Part shown: in pieces, positions 36,163-44,890 of the stretch
Layout of the letters: every line of letters starts with the position of its first letter
Position numbering within the stretch: position 1 is the stretch's first letter
NCBI RefSeq assembly: GCF_022171985.1
Contig: NZ_JAJVHF010000014.1
Span: 27,672-91,671 of the forward strand
Length of the DNA stretch: 64,000 nucleotides
Source: Huaxiibacter chinensis
GTDB taxonomy: Bacteria; Pseudomonadota; Gammaproteobacteria; Enterobacterales; Enterobacteriaceae
Direction of reading: 5' to 3'
The notes under the pieces: generated by a model
The model's input: the letters and a program-made list of their open reading frames with translations, nothing else
Databases searched by the model: none
Told to the model about the DNA's origin: nothing
Translations under genes and position numbers: made by a program

Positions 36163-36881
36163 CTCCGCGTCCACTGCCAGAGCAGCCGCTCGCCGGGAAT
36201 GACAAAGGAGGAAGCGTCACTGAGATAGTGGCCCAGGAACGCCAGGCTTTGTGGCAGAGAAGGTTCCTTGCCGTCGCTGCCCGCACGGGTTTCGCAGCGC
36301 AGGGTATCGCCTGCCTCAATCACCAGCGCCAGCGCATAGGGCCATGTCGGCATGGATGGCGGAAGGTGAGGATGATAAAACGCAGGCAGCGAGCCATCAA
36401 AATCAACCAGCAACACGCGGGAATACCCGGCCTGTAGCAGCGTCATCACCTCAATGAGGCCTTGCTGAAAGGTCTCCAGTCCGGCAGAAATCGAGGAAGA
36501 GACAATCGGCTGCCGTGCGGCGATGGTGAGATTACCGACCGCGGAATTATGCACTGACATCGCGAAATCGGTTGGGGAAACGTCCTGCCCGGTCGCCAGG
36601 GCGTGCAGGATGCGGTAGTTGCGCTCCAGCTCGCCGTGGCGGCTGGAATAGACCACGGCGTCGATGGGCTGTTTACGCAGCATTGCCAGACCGCAATCAA
36701 CCGCCAGTTTGCTGCCAGAGTTGAGGCGTCGCGCGGTCATCATCGGCAGGTCCGTCAGCTTTGCCAGCGGGGCAGCAGGGTCGATGGTCTGATCCTGACG
36801 TGACCATGCCTGCCACTGAAGGGCATCACTGAGGCCGGGTGCCCGGGCCTGCCAGTCGACAATGTTGAATGCAAATTTCAT
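36159..36881 (-). CDS. apeC: chain-length-factor-like ketosynthase partner ApeC
   Basis: This roughly 240-residue protein is a short member of the beta-ketoacyl synthase N-terminal family. Where active ketosynthases have a Cys in a TACSS-type elbow, this one reads VSSSISAGLETF, so it has no nucleophile. It is also much shorter than ApeO or ApeR. In the studied pathway ApeC pairs with ApeO as a chain-length factor. The ATG at 36881 (MKFAFNIVDW) is the likeliest start; one seven codons upstream is possible. Confidence 0.86.
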   Translation of the reverse strand: MKFAFNIVDWQARAPGLSDALQWQAWSRQDQTIDPAAPLAKLTDLPMMTARRLNSGSKLAVDCGLAMLRKQPIDAVVYSSRHGELERNYRILHALATGQDVSPTDFAMSVHNSAVGNLTIAARQPIVSSSISAGLETFQQGLIEVMTLLQAGYSRVLLVDFDGSLPAFYHPHLPPSMPTWPYALALVIEAGDTLRCETRAGSDGKEPSLPQSLAFLGHYLSDASSFVIPGERLLWQWTRR

Positions 36882-36944
36882 CAGCGCGCGTCCGCGATAC
36901 ATCCGTCATCAAGGGGCGAATAAAGTCGCCTGAGTGGTTAAGGT

Positions 36945-38009
36945 TTATAAATCGTTTTTCTGGCAAATCAGCAGGGTATGACCTATTCCGAGATTATCCA
37001 GTCGTTGCTCCACGCGGAATCCGGCCTGTTCCAAGTAGTCAATAAACTTCTCTACGCTGTAAAAGCGACTGTTACCATTCGCCATACAGGTGAAATAGAG
37101 CGAGGTCGCATTCAGGCTAAAGGATGCCGCTTCAAATTTCTGTGCATCCCAGAACAGTTCCATAATGCACAGTCGGGCACCCGGCTTCATGACCCTGGCC
37201 ACATTTTGCAGCAGGGTGACGATCTGTTCGGGTGAGAAACAGTCCAGGAACTGGCTCATCCACCAGGTGTCCGCTTCGCCCGGCAACGGGGCGTCGCTAA
37301 GCATATCGACAGCATGGAACCCGATGCGATGAGATAAACCTGCTTTTGCGATATTTTCCTTCGCCAGCGCTATTTGCTGGGGCAAATCCAGAAGCGTGAC
37401 CGCGACGTTCTCATCATACTGACAACAGCGCATGGCCCATTTACCCGTATTGCCGCCCACATCGTACAATTTTGTCGGCGAGCTTGCGAATATATATGGC
37501 AGGGCGGCGTCGAAAGCGGCGTCGGAATAGTAATGATCAAATGCAAACCAGCTCTCTTTTGCTTTGGCGGGCAGTTGCGATAAGGCCGGGTATATTGTTG
37601 GCCAGTCGCCAAAGACGGTTAATCCTGCCGGTTTAGCCTGTTCCAGCGAATCGGCTAAATGGAAAAGTCCCTGATAACAGACGTCCTGGGTGAAATCCAT
37701 ATTGACGCGCGTCATGCTGTCATGCAGCAAGAAATGGCCCACTTTAGCCAGGTAATAGCGTCCCTCGCGGTGGGTGACAATTTTGCCGCTTAATCCCATA
37801 TCCAGCAGAACGCTGACGGCATAATCGTTCAGCGTGCAGTGGGGGATAATTTCGTCAAGGCTGGCACCTTGCGAACCTTGTTTATCCAGCCAGGCCAGCA
37901 CGCCCGAGTTACGCAAACAAAGCGCGGTTTGAAACAGCATAGGCGCAAAGGCAATGCGTTGTGCTTCTGTAATAGCATCCAACGCGCTGAGCGTATCCTT
38001 TTCGTACAT
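36945..38009 (-). CDS. apeB: SAM-dependent methyltransferase ApeB
   Basis: This is a 354-residue class I methyltransferase with an N-terminal dimerisation/winged-helix part like plant-type O-methyltransferases and the SAM motif LYDVGGNTGKWAM near 180-192, then VTLLDLPQQIALAKENI. Aryl polyenes are often methylated on the ring or its hydroxyl, and ApeB is the candidate enzyme. It lies 68 bp after apeA and 63 bp before apeC, the two widest gaps within the operon. Confidence 0.88.
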   Translation of the reverse strand: MYEKDTLSALDAITEAQRIAFAPMLFQTALCLRNSGVLAWLDKQGSQGASLDEIIPHCTLNDYAVSVLLDMGLSGKIVTHREGRYYLAKVGHFLLHDSMTRVNMDFTQDVCYQGLFHLADSLEQAKPAGLTVFGDWPTIYPALSQLPAKAKESWFAFDHYYSDAAFDAALPYIFASSPTKLYDVGGNTGKWAMRCCQYDENVAVTLLDLPQQIALAKENIAKAGLSHRIGFHAVDMLSDAPLPGEADTWWMSQFLDCFSPEQIVTLLQNVARVMKPGARLCIMELFWDAQKFEAASFSLNATSLYFTCMANGNSRFYSVEKFIDYLEQAGFRVEQRLDNLGIGHTLLICQKNDL

Positions 38010-38077
38010 GATTGCGTCACCTTTCCGGCGCGAGAGAAGAGGTTATCGGGCCCTTTCAGGCCCAACTTTAGCGGAAT

Positions 38078-38467
38078 TTACAGCGCAGCACCGGCGGAGA
38101 GATTCAGCTGAATATCGTGGTCAAGGTTATGAACCCAACGGTTGTAATTCTTATGAATGTTGCCGTCTTTGGCTTTCAGATTCATGCTGCTTTCGTAAAG
38201 GATGGAATAGCGGGTGGCGGAATAAGGAATACGAACTTCAACAGAGTGATCGCGAGCCTGCAGGCGGCCTTTAATCACGCCAGGACCTGCCTCAGACATA
38301 ATCCATTCGCGGTGGAGACCCGCTTTCAGTATCGCCGTTTTTACCTGATCGGCGGTATGACCTGCACTGACCGTGGAGTGAATCTGCTCAACTGGAGCAG
38401 TACGTGCACACCCTGCCAGGGCGCCAATAATCGCGAAGGCAGTAAACCATTTTATAAGCTTTTTCAT
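38078..38467 (-). CDS. apeA: aryl polyene lipoprotein ApeA
   Basis: This roughly 129-residue protein has the lipoprotein signal MKKLIKWFTAFAIIGALAGC, with Cys20 as lipidation site. The ATG at 38467 follows GGAG at six bases. The mature part is basic and beta-rich and I assign no enzyme activity. It is the first gene of the operon and is typical of the enterobacterial aryl polyene clusters. Confidence 0.85.
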   Translation of the reverse strand: MKKLIKWFTAFAIIGALAGCARTAPVEQIHSTVSAGHTADQVKTAILKAGLHREWIMSEAGPGVIKGRLQARDHSVEVRIPYSATRYSILYESSMNLKAKDGNIHKNYNRWVHNLDHDIQLNLSAGAAL

Positions 38468-38584
38468 CAACAACTCCGTATCAATAATAACAATTAATGC
38501 CAGATAGTTTTACTAATAGAGTATTTAAATCAAATCAGGATTCGCCGGGCCGATTAAACATGCCTCTGAATGGTAGCGGCGGCT

Positions 38585-38612
38585 ATTATGTGATTTATTA
38601 ACGATTTGGCAA
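38585..38612 (-). promoter_or_regulatory. candidate sigma-70 promoter of the ape operon
   Basis: On the minus strand TTGCCA (38607-38612) and CATAAT (38585-38590) are separated by 16 bp; each differs from consensus at one position. It lies downstream of the yhhT terminator and would give a leader of about 110 bases before apeA. Confidence 0.45.
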
Positions 38613-38655
38613 AGAAGAAATTAAAAAATCGCGCCAGGCATTGAGAAGGGAAAAC

Positions 38656-38682
38656 AATAAAAAGCCGACTTTAAAAATCGGC
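38656..38682 (-). terminator. terminator between yhhT and the ape operon
   Basis: The inverted repeat GCCGA/TCGGC (38664-38668 and 38678-38682) with a 9-base loop is followed on the minus strand by TTTTTATT. It would end transcription coming from yhhT, so the ape operon needs its own promoter. Confidence 0.7.
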
Positions 38683-38706
38683 GAATATAATAAAGGACTG
38701 AGTCTT

Positions 38707-38738
38707 TTTGTAACCTACCCATCAGGGTAGGTTACAAA
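38707..38738. repeat. perfect 14-bp inverted repeat upstream of the ape operon
   Basis: TTTGTAACCTACCC at 38707-38720 and its exact complement at 38725-38738 enclose a 4-base loop. It begins eight bases past the yhhT stop. On neither strand is it followed by a T run, so it is not a standard terminator. It may protect the yhhT 3' end or bind a protein. Confidence 0.75.
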
Positions 38739-38746
38739 TAACGATA

Positions 38747-39796
38747 TTATCCGGGAAGCCGGCTTTTGGGTCGGCCCGGGCCAAGCAGGATCGCCAGCTT
38801 GCTGCCGCCTTTGGTGGTCTCCATCCAGATTTTGCAGACGCTGGTCAGCGGTACGGAGAGCAGCATACCGACGGGCCCCAGTAACCATCCCCAGACCAGC
38901 AATGACAGGAAGACCACCATAGTCGACATACCCAGGCGATGGCCCATCATGCGCGGCTCAAGAATGTTCCCCAGCACCATATGCACTAAGAGGAACAGCG
39001 CCCCTACCAGCATACATTCGTAGATACCATTAAACAGAAACGCCTGAATCATCGGCGGCACGGCGGAAAGCACGGCCCCAATATTAGGGACATAGTTCAG
39101 CAAGAAGGCCAGCACGCCCCACATCAGGGCGAACTGTACGTCCATTAGCGTCAGGCCGAGCCAGATAATCACGCCGGTCCAAAGGCTGAGCAATGTTTTA
39201 AGCGCCAGATATTTGGTGACGCCTTTTAACGCACGGTGCAGGCCCGCAATATGAATCTGCGGATTGTTCAGTGAGAAACGTAGCTTATACGGCACATGGC
39301 GGACTTCAAACAGCATAAAGACGACCGTCATCACCAGCAGTAGAATGCTGGCCATTGCCCCGGAGAGGCCCGTCATCAGCGTGGTGGCGAAGGTCATCAC
39401 TTTTTCAGAATCCATTCGCTGCAACATTCTTTCGGGAGAGATATGCAGATTGAGAAACGGCAGCATCTCCTGCAGGTCGATAAGTTTACGCGTCAGCTCT
39501 TTATTGTATTTCGGTAGCATGGTCGAAAATTCACTGAGTGACGCCGCCAGAACGCCAAACAGCGCCGTCAGCACGACCAGCATCACCATCACCACAATGG
39601 TAATGGCCACGGGTCTTTTAATTCCCCGACGAATAAACCAGGTCACGAGCGGGTTGAGGACAATGGCAAAAAAGAGCGCCAGTAAAAGCTGAACAATGAT
39701 GTCGGCTGCCGCATGAATACCGGCAAGGATCACCACCAGACAGGCGAGTTTGAGCAAAATGTGTAGACCCGCTTTGTCGGGTTGAGTGGCTTTCAT
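38747..39796 (-). CDS. yhhT: AI-2E-family transporter YhhT
   Basis: This 349-residue inner membrane protein has seven to eight membrane helices and equals E. coli YhhT in length, with the family's GNILEPRMMGHRLGMSTMVVF (given in part) near residue 275-295. The AI-2E (UPF0118/PerM) family includes the autoinducer-2 exporter TqsA and sodium/proton antiporters; the substrate of YhhT is not settled. It is divergent from yhhS. In E. coli K-12 acpT follows directly; here the whole aryl polyene operon lies between. Confidence 0.94.
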   Translation of the reverse strand: MKATQPDKAGLHILLKLACLVVILAGIHAAADIIVQLLLALFFAIVLNPLVTWFIRRGIKRPVAITIVVMVMLVVLTALFGVLAASLSEFSTMLPKYNKELTRKLIDLQEMLPFLNLHISPERMLQRMDSEKVMTFATTLMTGLSGAMASILLLVMTVVFMLFEVRHVPYKLRFSLNNPQIHIAGLHRALKGVTKYLALKTLLSLWTGVIIWLGLTLMDVQFALMWGVLAFLLNYVPNIGAVLSAVPPMIQAFLFNGIYECMLVGALFLLVHMVLGNILEPRMMGHRLGMSTMVVFLSLLVWGWLLGPVGMLLSVPLTSVCKIWMETTKGGSKLAILLGPGRPKSRLPG

Positions 39797-39938
39797 ACGA
39801 ATTCCTTTTGGTGTTTGGCCTTAAGTGTAGTGCGCCGGCGGTCTGCCGTCTGGGTTGATAATCTGAAAGTCCGTGCTGATTTTCATCGTCTGACGTGGTA
39901 ATAGTGAAACACTGTTGTAAAAAGCCAGGTAGAACCTC

Positions 39939-41153
39939 ATGTCCGTACCCGACGCCGAACCGGCGCTCACTGGATTGCGCCTTAATTTGCGCATTGTCTC
40001 CGTCGTCATGTTTAACTTTGCCAGCTACCTCACGATTGGTCTTCCCCTTGCGGTGTTGCCGGGTTATGTCCATGACGTAATGGGATACAGCGCTTTCTGG
40101 GCGGGGCTGGTGATCAGCCTGCAATATTTCGCCACCCTTTTAAGCCGTCCTCAGTCCGGGCGTTATGCGGATCTCTTTGGGCCAAAAAGCATCGTTGTCG
40201 TTGGGCTATGCGGCTGCTTCCTGAGCGGTCTGAGCTATCTGTTGGCGGCTGAGACGAGCGAATGGCCGGCGATCAGCCTGCTGCTGCTCTGTCTGGGTCG
40301 GATGATTTTGGGCATCGGGCAGAGCCTGGCCGGAACCGGATCGACGTTGTGGGGCGTGGGCGTTGTGGGCGCTCCTCATATCGGACGGGTGATCTCCTGG
40401 AATGGTATTGTGACCTACGGCGCGATGGCGCTGGGGGCACCGCTTGGCGTGGTCTGTTATGCCTGGGGCGGGCTGCAGGGGCTGGCGATCACCATTATGG
40501 TCGTGGCGCTTCTGGCCATTTTGCTTGCGCTGCCGCGGCCAAAAGTTAAAGCCAGTAAAGGTAAGCCTTTGCCGTTTCGCGCGGTCCTGGGGCGCGTCTG
40601 GCCGTACGGTATGGCGCTCGCGCTCGCCTCGGCGGGCTTTGGGGTTATCGCGACGTTCATCACCCTGTTCTACGATGCAAAAGGCTGGGAGGGGGCCGCC
40701 TTTGCGCTCACGCTCTTTAGCTGTGCGTTTGTGGGCGCACGCTTACTTTTCCCTAACGGCATCAACCGTCTGGGAGGATTGAACGTGGCGATGATCTGTT
40801 TTGCCGTGGAGATTGTCGGCCTGCTGGTCACCGGCCTGGCTGACGCGCCGTGGATGGCAAAAGTGGGCGTATTTCTGGCGGGAGCAGGGTTCTCGCTGGT
40901 CTTCCCGGCGCTTGGGGTGGTAGCGGTCAACGCGGTGCCACAGCAAAACCAGGGATCGGCGCTGGCCACCTATACGGTGTTTATGGATATGTCGTTAGGC
41001 ATTACCGGGCCGCTTGCAGGGCTGGTGATGGCGTGGGCAGGTGTACCGGTTATTTATCTGGCTGCGGCAGGGCTGGTGGCGGTGGCGTTGCTTCTGACAT
41101 GGCGTTTAAAAAAACGGCCCCCGGCGCAAGCGACGGAGACCGTGTCATCGTGA
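39939..41153 (+). CDS. yhhS: MFS transporter YhhS
   Basis: This is a 404-residue major facilitator with 12 predicted helices, matching E. coli YhhS (405 residues). A motif-A-like loop reads GRYADLFGPKSIV near 66-78. E. coli YhhS has been linked to arabinose export and weak drug efflux, but its natural substrate is unknown. It converges on dcrB with only six bases between the stops. Confidence 0.93.
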   Translation: MSVPDAEPALTGLRLNLRIVSVVMFNFASYLTIGLPLAVLPGYVHDVMGYSAFWAGLVISLQYFATLLSRPQSGRYADLFGPKSIVVVGLCGCFLSGLSYLLAAETSEWPAISLLLLCLGRMILGIGQSLAGTGSTLWGVGVVGAPHIGRVISWNGIVTYGAMALGAPLGVVCYAWGGLQGLAITIMVVALLAILLALPRPKVKASKGKPLPFRAVLGRVWPYGMALALASAGFGVIATFITLFYDAKGWEGAAFALTLFSCAFVGARLLFPNGINRLGGLNVAMICFAVEIVGLLVTGLADAPWMAKVGVFLAGAGFSLVFPALGVVAVNAVPQQNQGSALATYTVFMDMSLGITGPLAGLVMAWAGVPVIYLAAAGLVAVALLLTWRLKKRPPAQATETVSS

Positions 41154-41159
41154 CCGAAA

Positions 41160-41717
41160 TTACTGGATCACGAGGGTGTTAATGATGTTTTCTGCCGTGG
41201 CCTGTGCTTTCTGCTGATCGTCCGCAGGCAGCGTAATTTGCAGGGTCAGCAGTTTGTTATCCACTTTACCCAGCACCACAGAGGAGTACGCGGTCTGGCC
41301 TTTGGCGGAGATAATGCTGTCCAGCTGTTGCAGGGTGTGGCCCTTCAGTTCGATAGCTTTGTTGGTCACGACCTGCAGCTGCGGGTCACGGCTGCGCTGT
41401 TGATCTTCCAGACGCTTCGCCAGCACGCTTAACTCTTCGGTGGTGTCGTCGCCGACAATCACAATCACCGCTTTCTGCCCCGTCGCATCGGAATAGACGT
41501 GCATATTGTTAGCCTGAGTACCCAGCTTACCACTCTGGTCGGTCATATCCGCCGGCAGAGAGAAACTGAGTTTGCCATCCATCAGATTGACGGGCTGACC
41601 GGTCGCATTGCTTTCAGCAGACGCGCCCTGAACAGGGGTCGCTGTATCGCTGTTATCACACGCGGCAAGCCCCACGACCAGCAGGCCAATCCCGACATAT
41701 TTAACCAGATTGCGCAT
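41160..41717 (-). CDS. dcrB: lipoprotein DcrB
   Basis: DcrB is an inner-membrane lipoprotein of the periplasm, required in E. coli for entry of phages C1 and C6 and, with YciB, for envelope homeostasis. The 185-residue product equals E. coli DcrB. The start at 41717 gives the signal [20 protein letters not shown], with Cys20 as lipidation site and Asp next, the Lol-avoidance signal that keeps it in the inner membrane. A reading starting 18 codons upstream would spoil this signal peptide. Confidence 0.95.
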   Translation of the reverse strand: MRNLVKYVGIGLLVVGLAACDNSDTATPVQGASAESNATGQPVNLMDGKLSFSLPADMTDQSGKLGTQANNMHVYSDATGQKAVIVIVGDDTTEELSVLAKRLEDQQRSRDPQLQVVTNKAIELKGHTLQQLDSIISAKGQTAYSSVVLGKVDNKLLTLQITLPADDQQKAQATAENIINTLVIQ

Positions 41718-41789
41718 TGACATCTTCCTTTCGATAAACGGCCATAACGGCTCATTCATCCATCTTATCACAACTGATAAGGCGAACCC

Positions 41790-42455
41790 TTAACCTGCCT
41801 GCAATGCTGAGTTTTCAGATTTATCTGCCAGTCTTTTCAGCAACATATTCAGCAACACGCCATACATCGGCAGGAAGAAGACGATGCTGATGAGCACCTT
41901 AAAGCAGTAATCTACCAGCGCGATTTCCATCCAGTGTTCGGCCATAAAGGCATCCGGGCTACGCCAGAAGGCGATAAAGAAGAACGCCAGCGTATCGCTG
42001 ATGTTGCCAAACAGCGTCGATGCGGTGGGGGCCATCCACCAGAGGTGATTCTGCCGCAGGCGGTTAAAGACGTGTACGTCCAGGATCTGCCCCAGCGCAT
42101 AAGCCATAAAACTGGCGGCGGCAATACGGGCGACAAAGAGGTTAAAGCTCAGCAGCGCCTCAAAGCCCTGCCAGCTCCCCATATAAAACAAGGAAGAGAT
42201 CACGTACGAGATGAACAACGCAGGCAACATCACGGCAAAGATAATGCGACGGGCCAGCGGCGCGCCAAAGATGCGCACGGTCAGATCGGTTGCGAGGAAG
42301 ATAAAGGGAAAGCTAAACGCGCCCCAGGTCGTGTGGAAACCGAAAATAGAGATCGGCAGCTGCACCAGGTAGTTACTGGAGGTGATCACCAGCAAATGGA
42401 AAAGCGAAAGCCAGAACAACGCTTTTACGCGCTGCGATTGAGAGAACGACGTCAT
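41790..42455 (-). CDS. yhhQ: queuosine precursor transporter YhhQ
   Basis: YhhQ imports the queuosine precursors preQ0 and preQ1 across the inner membrane. This 221-residue protein equals E. coli YhhQ and has about six membrane helices, with the family segment FPFIFLATDLTVRIFGAPLAR near 50-70. It lies upstream of dcrB on the same strand (72-bp gap) and is divergent from tusA. Placing it next to tusA joins two tRNA anticodon-modification functions, as in E. coli. Confidence 0.95.
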   Translation of the reverse strand: MTSFSQSQRVKALFWLSLFHLLVITSSNYLVQLPISIFGFHTTWGAFSFPFIFLATDLTVRIFGAPLARRIIFAVMLPALFISYVISSLFYMGSWQGFEALLSFNLFVARIAAASFMAYALGQILDVHVFNRLRQNHLWWMAPTASTLFGNISDTLAFFFIAFWRSPDAFMAEHWMEIALVDYCFKVLISIVFFLPMYGVLLNMLLKRLADKSENSALQAG

Positions 42456-42677
42456 ATTGTGACCTTTTTAAATGTTGGGGTGAGGGAACCCAATATGAAC
42501 CTGGCCTGTAAGGCGATTTTAGTTGCCTGTCTTAATGGCCCGGATTCAGAAAACGGCTGCATAATACTGCTTTCATCATGCTTTGCAATGGTTGATTTTC
42601 ACGCAATCGTTAACCTGGTTTGCATTGACGACGCCGGGGCGTAAACTACAGCCGATTTTTACATGAACGAGAAGACA

Positions 42678-42920
42678 ATGACTGACCTGTTCTCCAGCCC
42701 AGACCACACTCTTGATGCGCAGGGCCTGCGTTGCCCCGAGCCTGTCATGATGGTGCGCAAAACCGTGCGCACCATGCAAACGGGCGAAACGCTGCTGATT
42801 ATTGCCGACGATCCGGCAACCACGCGCGATATCCCCGGGTTCTGTACCTTTATGGAACACGAGCTGGTGGCGCAGGAGACGGCAGGGCTGCCGTATCGGT
42901 ATTTGATTCGTAAGGGTTAG
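42678..42920 (+). CDS. tusA: sulfur carrier protein TusA
   Basis: TusA takes persulfide sulfur from IscS and passes it to TusD for 2-thiolation of tRNA wobble uridines. The 80-residue product matches E. coli TusA, with active Cys19 in GLRCPEP. The ATG at 42678 gives the known start [14 protein letters not shown] possible start 15 bases upstream lies too close to the ribosome-binding site region to be preferred. Confidence 0.96.
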   Translation: MTDLFSSPDHTLDAQGLRCPEPVMMVRKTVRTMQTGETLLIIADDPATTRDIPGFCTFMEHELVAQETAGLPYRYLIRKG

Positions 42921-42956
42921 GTTTCTCTCTTTCCAACAGGCAAAGGAAGGCTGTAA

Positions 42957-43211
42957 ATGAGAACGTTTATGCCCCTGGCGTTATCCCTGATTGGCTGGAT
43001 AACGTTGTTAAGCTTTGCACTGAATGACGCCTTAACCTTACTGGCAGCCCCCATTATGAATGGCGCCGGGCTTTTTTTCGCCCTTCGTTTCATGCGGATC
43101 GACACCACACTCGCCTCACGCTTCGTTACCACGATCTGTTCGCTCTCAGTGAGCGTGATGGTAGTGCTGTATGGGTATGGTTACCTGCTGGGGGGCGGCT
43201 TTCACCCTTAA
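42957..43211 (+). CDS. small inner membrane protein of unknown function
   Basis: This 84-residue, very hydrophobic protein has three predicted membrane segments (about residues 4-24, 27-45 and 58-80). A strong AAAGGAAGG ribosome-binding site precedes the ATG. It starts 36 bp after tusA on the same strand and is not at this place in E. coli K-12. I do not recognise the family and give no function. Confidence 0.7.
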   Translation: MRTFMPLALSLIGWITLLSFALNDALTLLAAPIMNGAGLFFALRFMRIDTTLASRFVTTICSLSVSVMVVLYGYGYLLGGGFHP

Positions 43212-43276
43212 TTATTTTCGTCTTGCGTGACGCCATTAACGAAATCAAACCATCGTTTCAAATTTTAGCGTTTTTT

Positions 43277-43292
43277 TGTGAGGCGCTTCACC
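43277..43292 (+). promoter_or_regulatory. candidate CRP site upstream of the TRAP operon
   Basis: TGTGA-GGCGCT-TCACC matches nine of ten conserved CRP bases. A TAGTTT -10-like hexamer at 43314-43319 would put the site centre at about -41.5, a class II activation layout. This suggests catabolite control of the transporter; binding is inferred. Confidence 0.5.
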
Positions 43293-43378
43293 TCTCCTTT
43301 CCAGACCGTAGTCTAGTTTTTAAGCGGAAAAATAAAACGACGTTTTAACGCTTATCTCACTACCCTGGAGTTCACCCG

Positions 43379-44350
43379 ATGAAAACGACACTCAAGCCGT
43401 TACTGGCTGCGCTGTGCCTCTCTGCTATTGCTGCATCTGTTTCTGCTCAAACTATTAAAGCCGCGGATGTCCATCCTGAGGGTTATCCAAACGTAGTCGC
43501 CGTTCAGAACATGGGTGAAAAACTCAAGCAACAAACCGACGGCAAGCTGGAGATCAAAGTGTTTCCCGGCGGCGTGCTCGGTGATGAGAAGCAGATGATT
43601 GAGCAGGCGCAAATGGGGGCTATTGATATTATTCGCGTCTCTATGGCGCCGGTTGCCGCCATCCTGCCGGATATTGAAGTCTTTACGCTGCCGTATGTCT
43701 TCCGCGATGAAGACCATATGCATAAAGTGATCGACGGCGATATCGGCAAGGAGATCGGCGAAAAACTGACGGCGAATCCTAAATCCCGCCTGGTGTTCCT
43801 GGGCTGGATGGATTCCGGCACCCGTAACCTGATTACTAAAAACCCTGTCGTGAAACCGGAAGATTTAAAAGGCATGAAAATTCGCGTGCAGGGCAGCCCG
43901 GTCGCGCTGGCGACGCTGAAGGCAATGGGCGCGAACGCCGTGGCAATGGGCGTGAGCGAAGTGTATAGCGGGATGCAGACCGGCGTGATCGACGGTGCGG
44001 AGAATAACCCGCCGACATTTGTTGCTCACAACTACATGCCGGTTGCCAAAAATTACACGCTCAGCGGCCACTTTATCACGCCGGAAATGCTGCTTTATTC
44101 AAAAGTGAAATGGGACAAACTCAGCGCGGATGAGCAGAAAAAAATTCTGACGCTGGCGCACGAAGCGCAGCTTGAACAACGCACCCTGTGGAACGCTTAC
44201 AACCAACAGGCGCTGGAAAAAATGAAGGCGGGCGGCGTGCAATTCCATGAAATCGATAAGTCCGTGTTTATCAAGGCGACAGAGCCGGTGCGCGCCCAGT
44301 ATGGCGACAAGCATCAGGATCTAATGAAAGCCATCGCTGACGTCAAGTAA
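43379..44350 (+). CDS. TRAP transporter solute-binding protein (DctP family)
   Basis: This 323-residue periplasmic protein has a signal peptide ending SVSAQT at about residue 23-25. The DctP fold is marked by KVFPGGVLGDEKQMIEQAQMG near 60-80 and the conserved carboxylate-binding Arg in GMKIRVQGSPVALAT near 165-180. It captures an organic acid for the DctQM membrane pair. Some relatives bind hexuronates or sugar acids, but the ligand cannot be fixed here. The operon is inserted between tusA and zntA. Confidence 0.93.
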   Translation: MKTTLKPLLAALCLSAIAASVSAQTIKAADVHPEGYPNVVAVQNMGEKLKQQTDGKLEIKVFPGGVLGDEKQMIEQAQMGAIDIIRVSMAPVAAILPDIEVFTLPYVFRDEDHMHKVIDGDIGKEIGEKLTANPKSRLVFLGWMDSGTRNLITKNPVVKPEDLKGMKIRVQGSPVALATLKAMGANAVAMGVSEVYSGMQTGVIDGAENNPPTFVAHNYMPVAKNYTLSGHFITPEMLLYSKVKWDKLSADEQKKILTLAHEAQLEQRTLWNAYNQQALEKMKAGGVQFHEIDKSVFIKATEPVRAQYGDKHQDLMKAIADVK

Positions 44351-44371
44351 CTTGCGCTCCGTGGAGGACGT

Positions 44372-44881
44372 ATGTCCGAACGCTACCTGAAGTGGATGGA
44401 CCGCCTGTACCTGCTCGCCATGGCGGTGGCGGGCGTGTCGCTATTAGTCATGACCATCGTGATCCCGATTGGCATTTTCTCGCGCTACGTGCTCAATCGC
44501 GGAGAATCCTGGCCGGAGCCTATCGCCATCATCTGCATGGTGACCTTCACCTTTATCGGCGCGGCGGTCAGCTACCGCGCCGGATCGCACATTGCGGTGA
44601 ATATGCTCACGGATCGCTTGCCTGCAAGCCTTCAATACCTGTGCGCCCGTCTGGTAGACCTGCTGATGCTGCTGATTTCCGGGCTGATGTTCTGGTACAG
44701 CTTCTGGCTTTGCGTTGAGCTGTGGGAGCAGCCGGTGGCGGAATTCCCGATTCTCACTTCCGGGGAGAGCTATCTGCCGCTGCCGATAGGTTCAGCCATA
44801 TTGATCCTGTTTGTCCTCGAGCGCCTGCTGTTTGGCTCGCAGGAAAATCGACCGATCGTCATGATCGGCAACCATGCCTAG
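44372..44881 (+). CDS. TRAP transporter small membrane subunit (DctQ family)
   Basis: This is a 169-residue protein with four membrane helices, the standard DctQ layout: MAVAGVSLLVMTIVIPIGIF, then FTFIGAAVSYRAGSHIAVNM, which carries the family's RAGxHI segment, and two more helices. It forms the membrane complex with DctM. It begins 21 bp after dctP with a GGAGG site. Confidence 0.92.
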   Translation: MSERYLKWMDRLYLLAMAVAGVSLLVMTIVIPIGIFSRYVLNRGESWPEPIAIICMVTFTFIGAAVSYRAGSHIAVNMLTDRLPASLQYLCARLVDLLMLLISGLMFWYSFWLCVELWEQPVAEFPILTSGESYLPLPIGSAILILFVLERLLFGSQENRPIVMIGNHA

Positions 44882-44890
44882 GGGTGAACA

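Noticed and set aside
22797..38467. Possible new fatty-acid or polyketide system
   Set aside because: Gene content and order match the known aryl polyene (APE) clusters gene for gene, so it is reported as that system rather than as novel.
38707..38738. Intrinsic terminator for yhhT at the 14-bp palindrome
   Set aside because: T residues precede the stem instead of following it on the yhhT strand; the better terminator is the next hairpin at 38656-38682.
41934..42644. 236-codon frame opposite yhhQ and across the yhhQ-tusA gap
   Set aside because: It is antisense to a conserved membrane protein gene; its product is charged and repetitive in the manner of a complement of hydrophobic coding.
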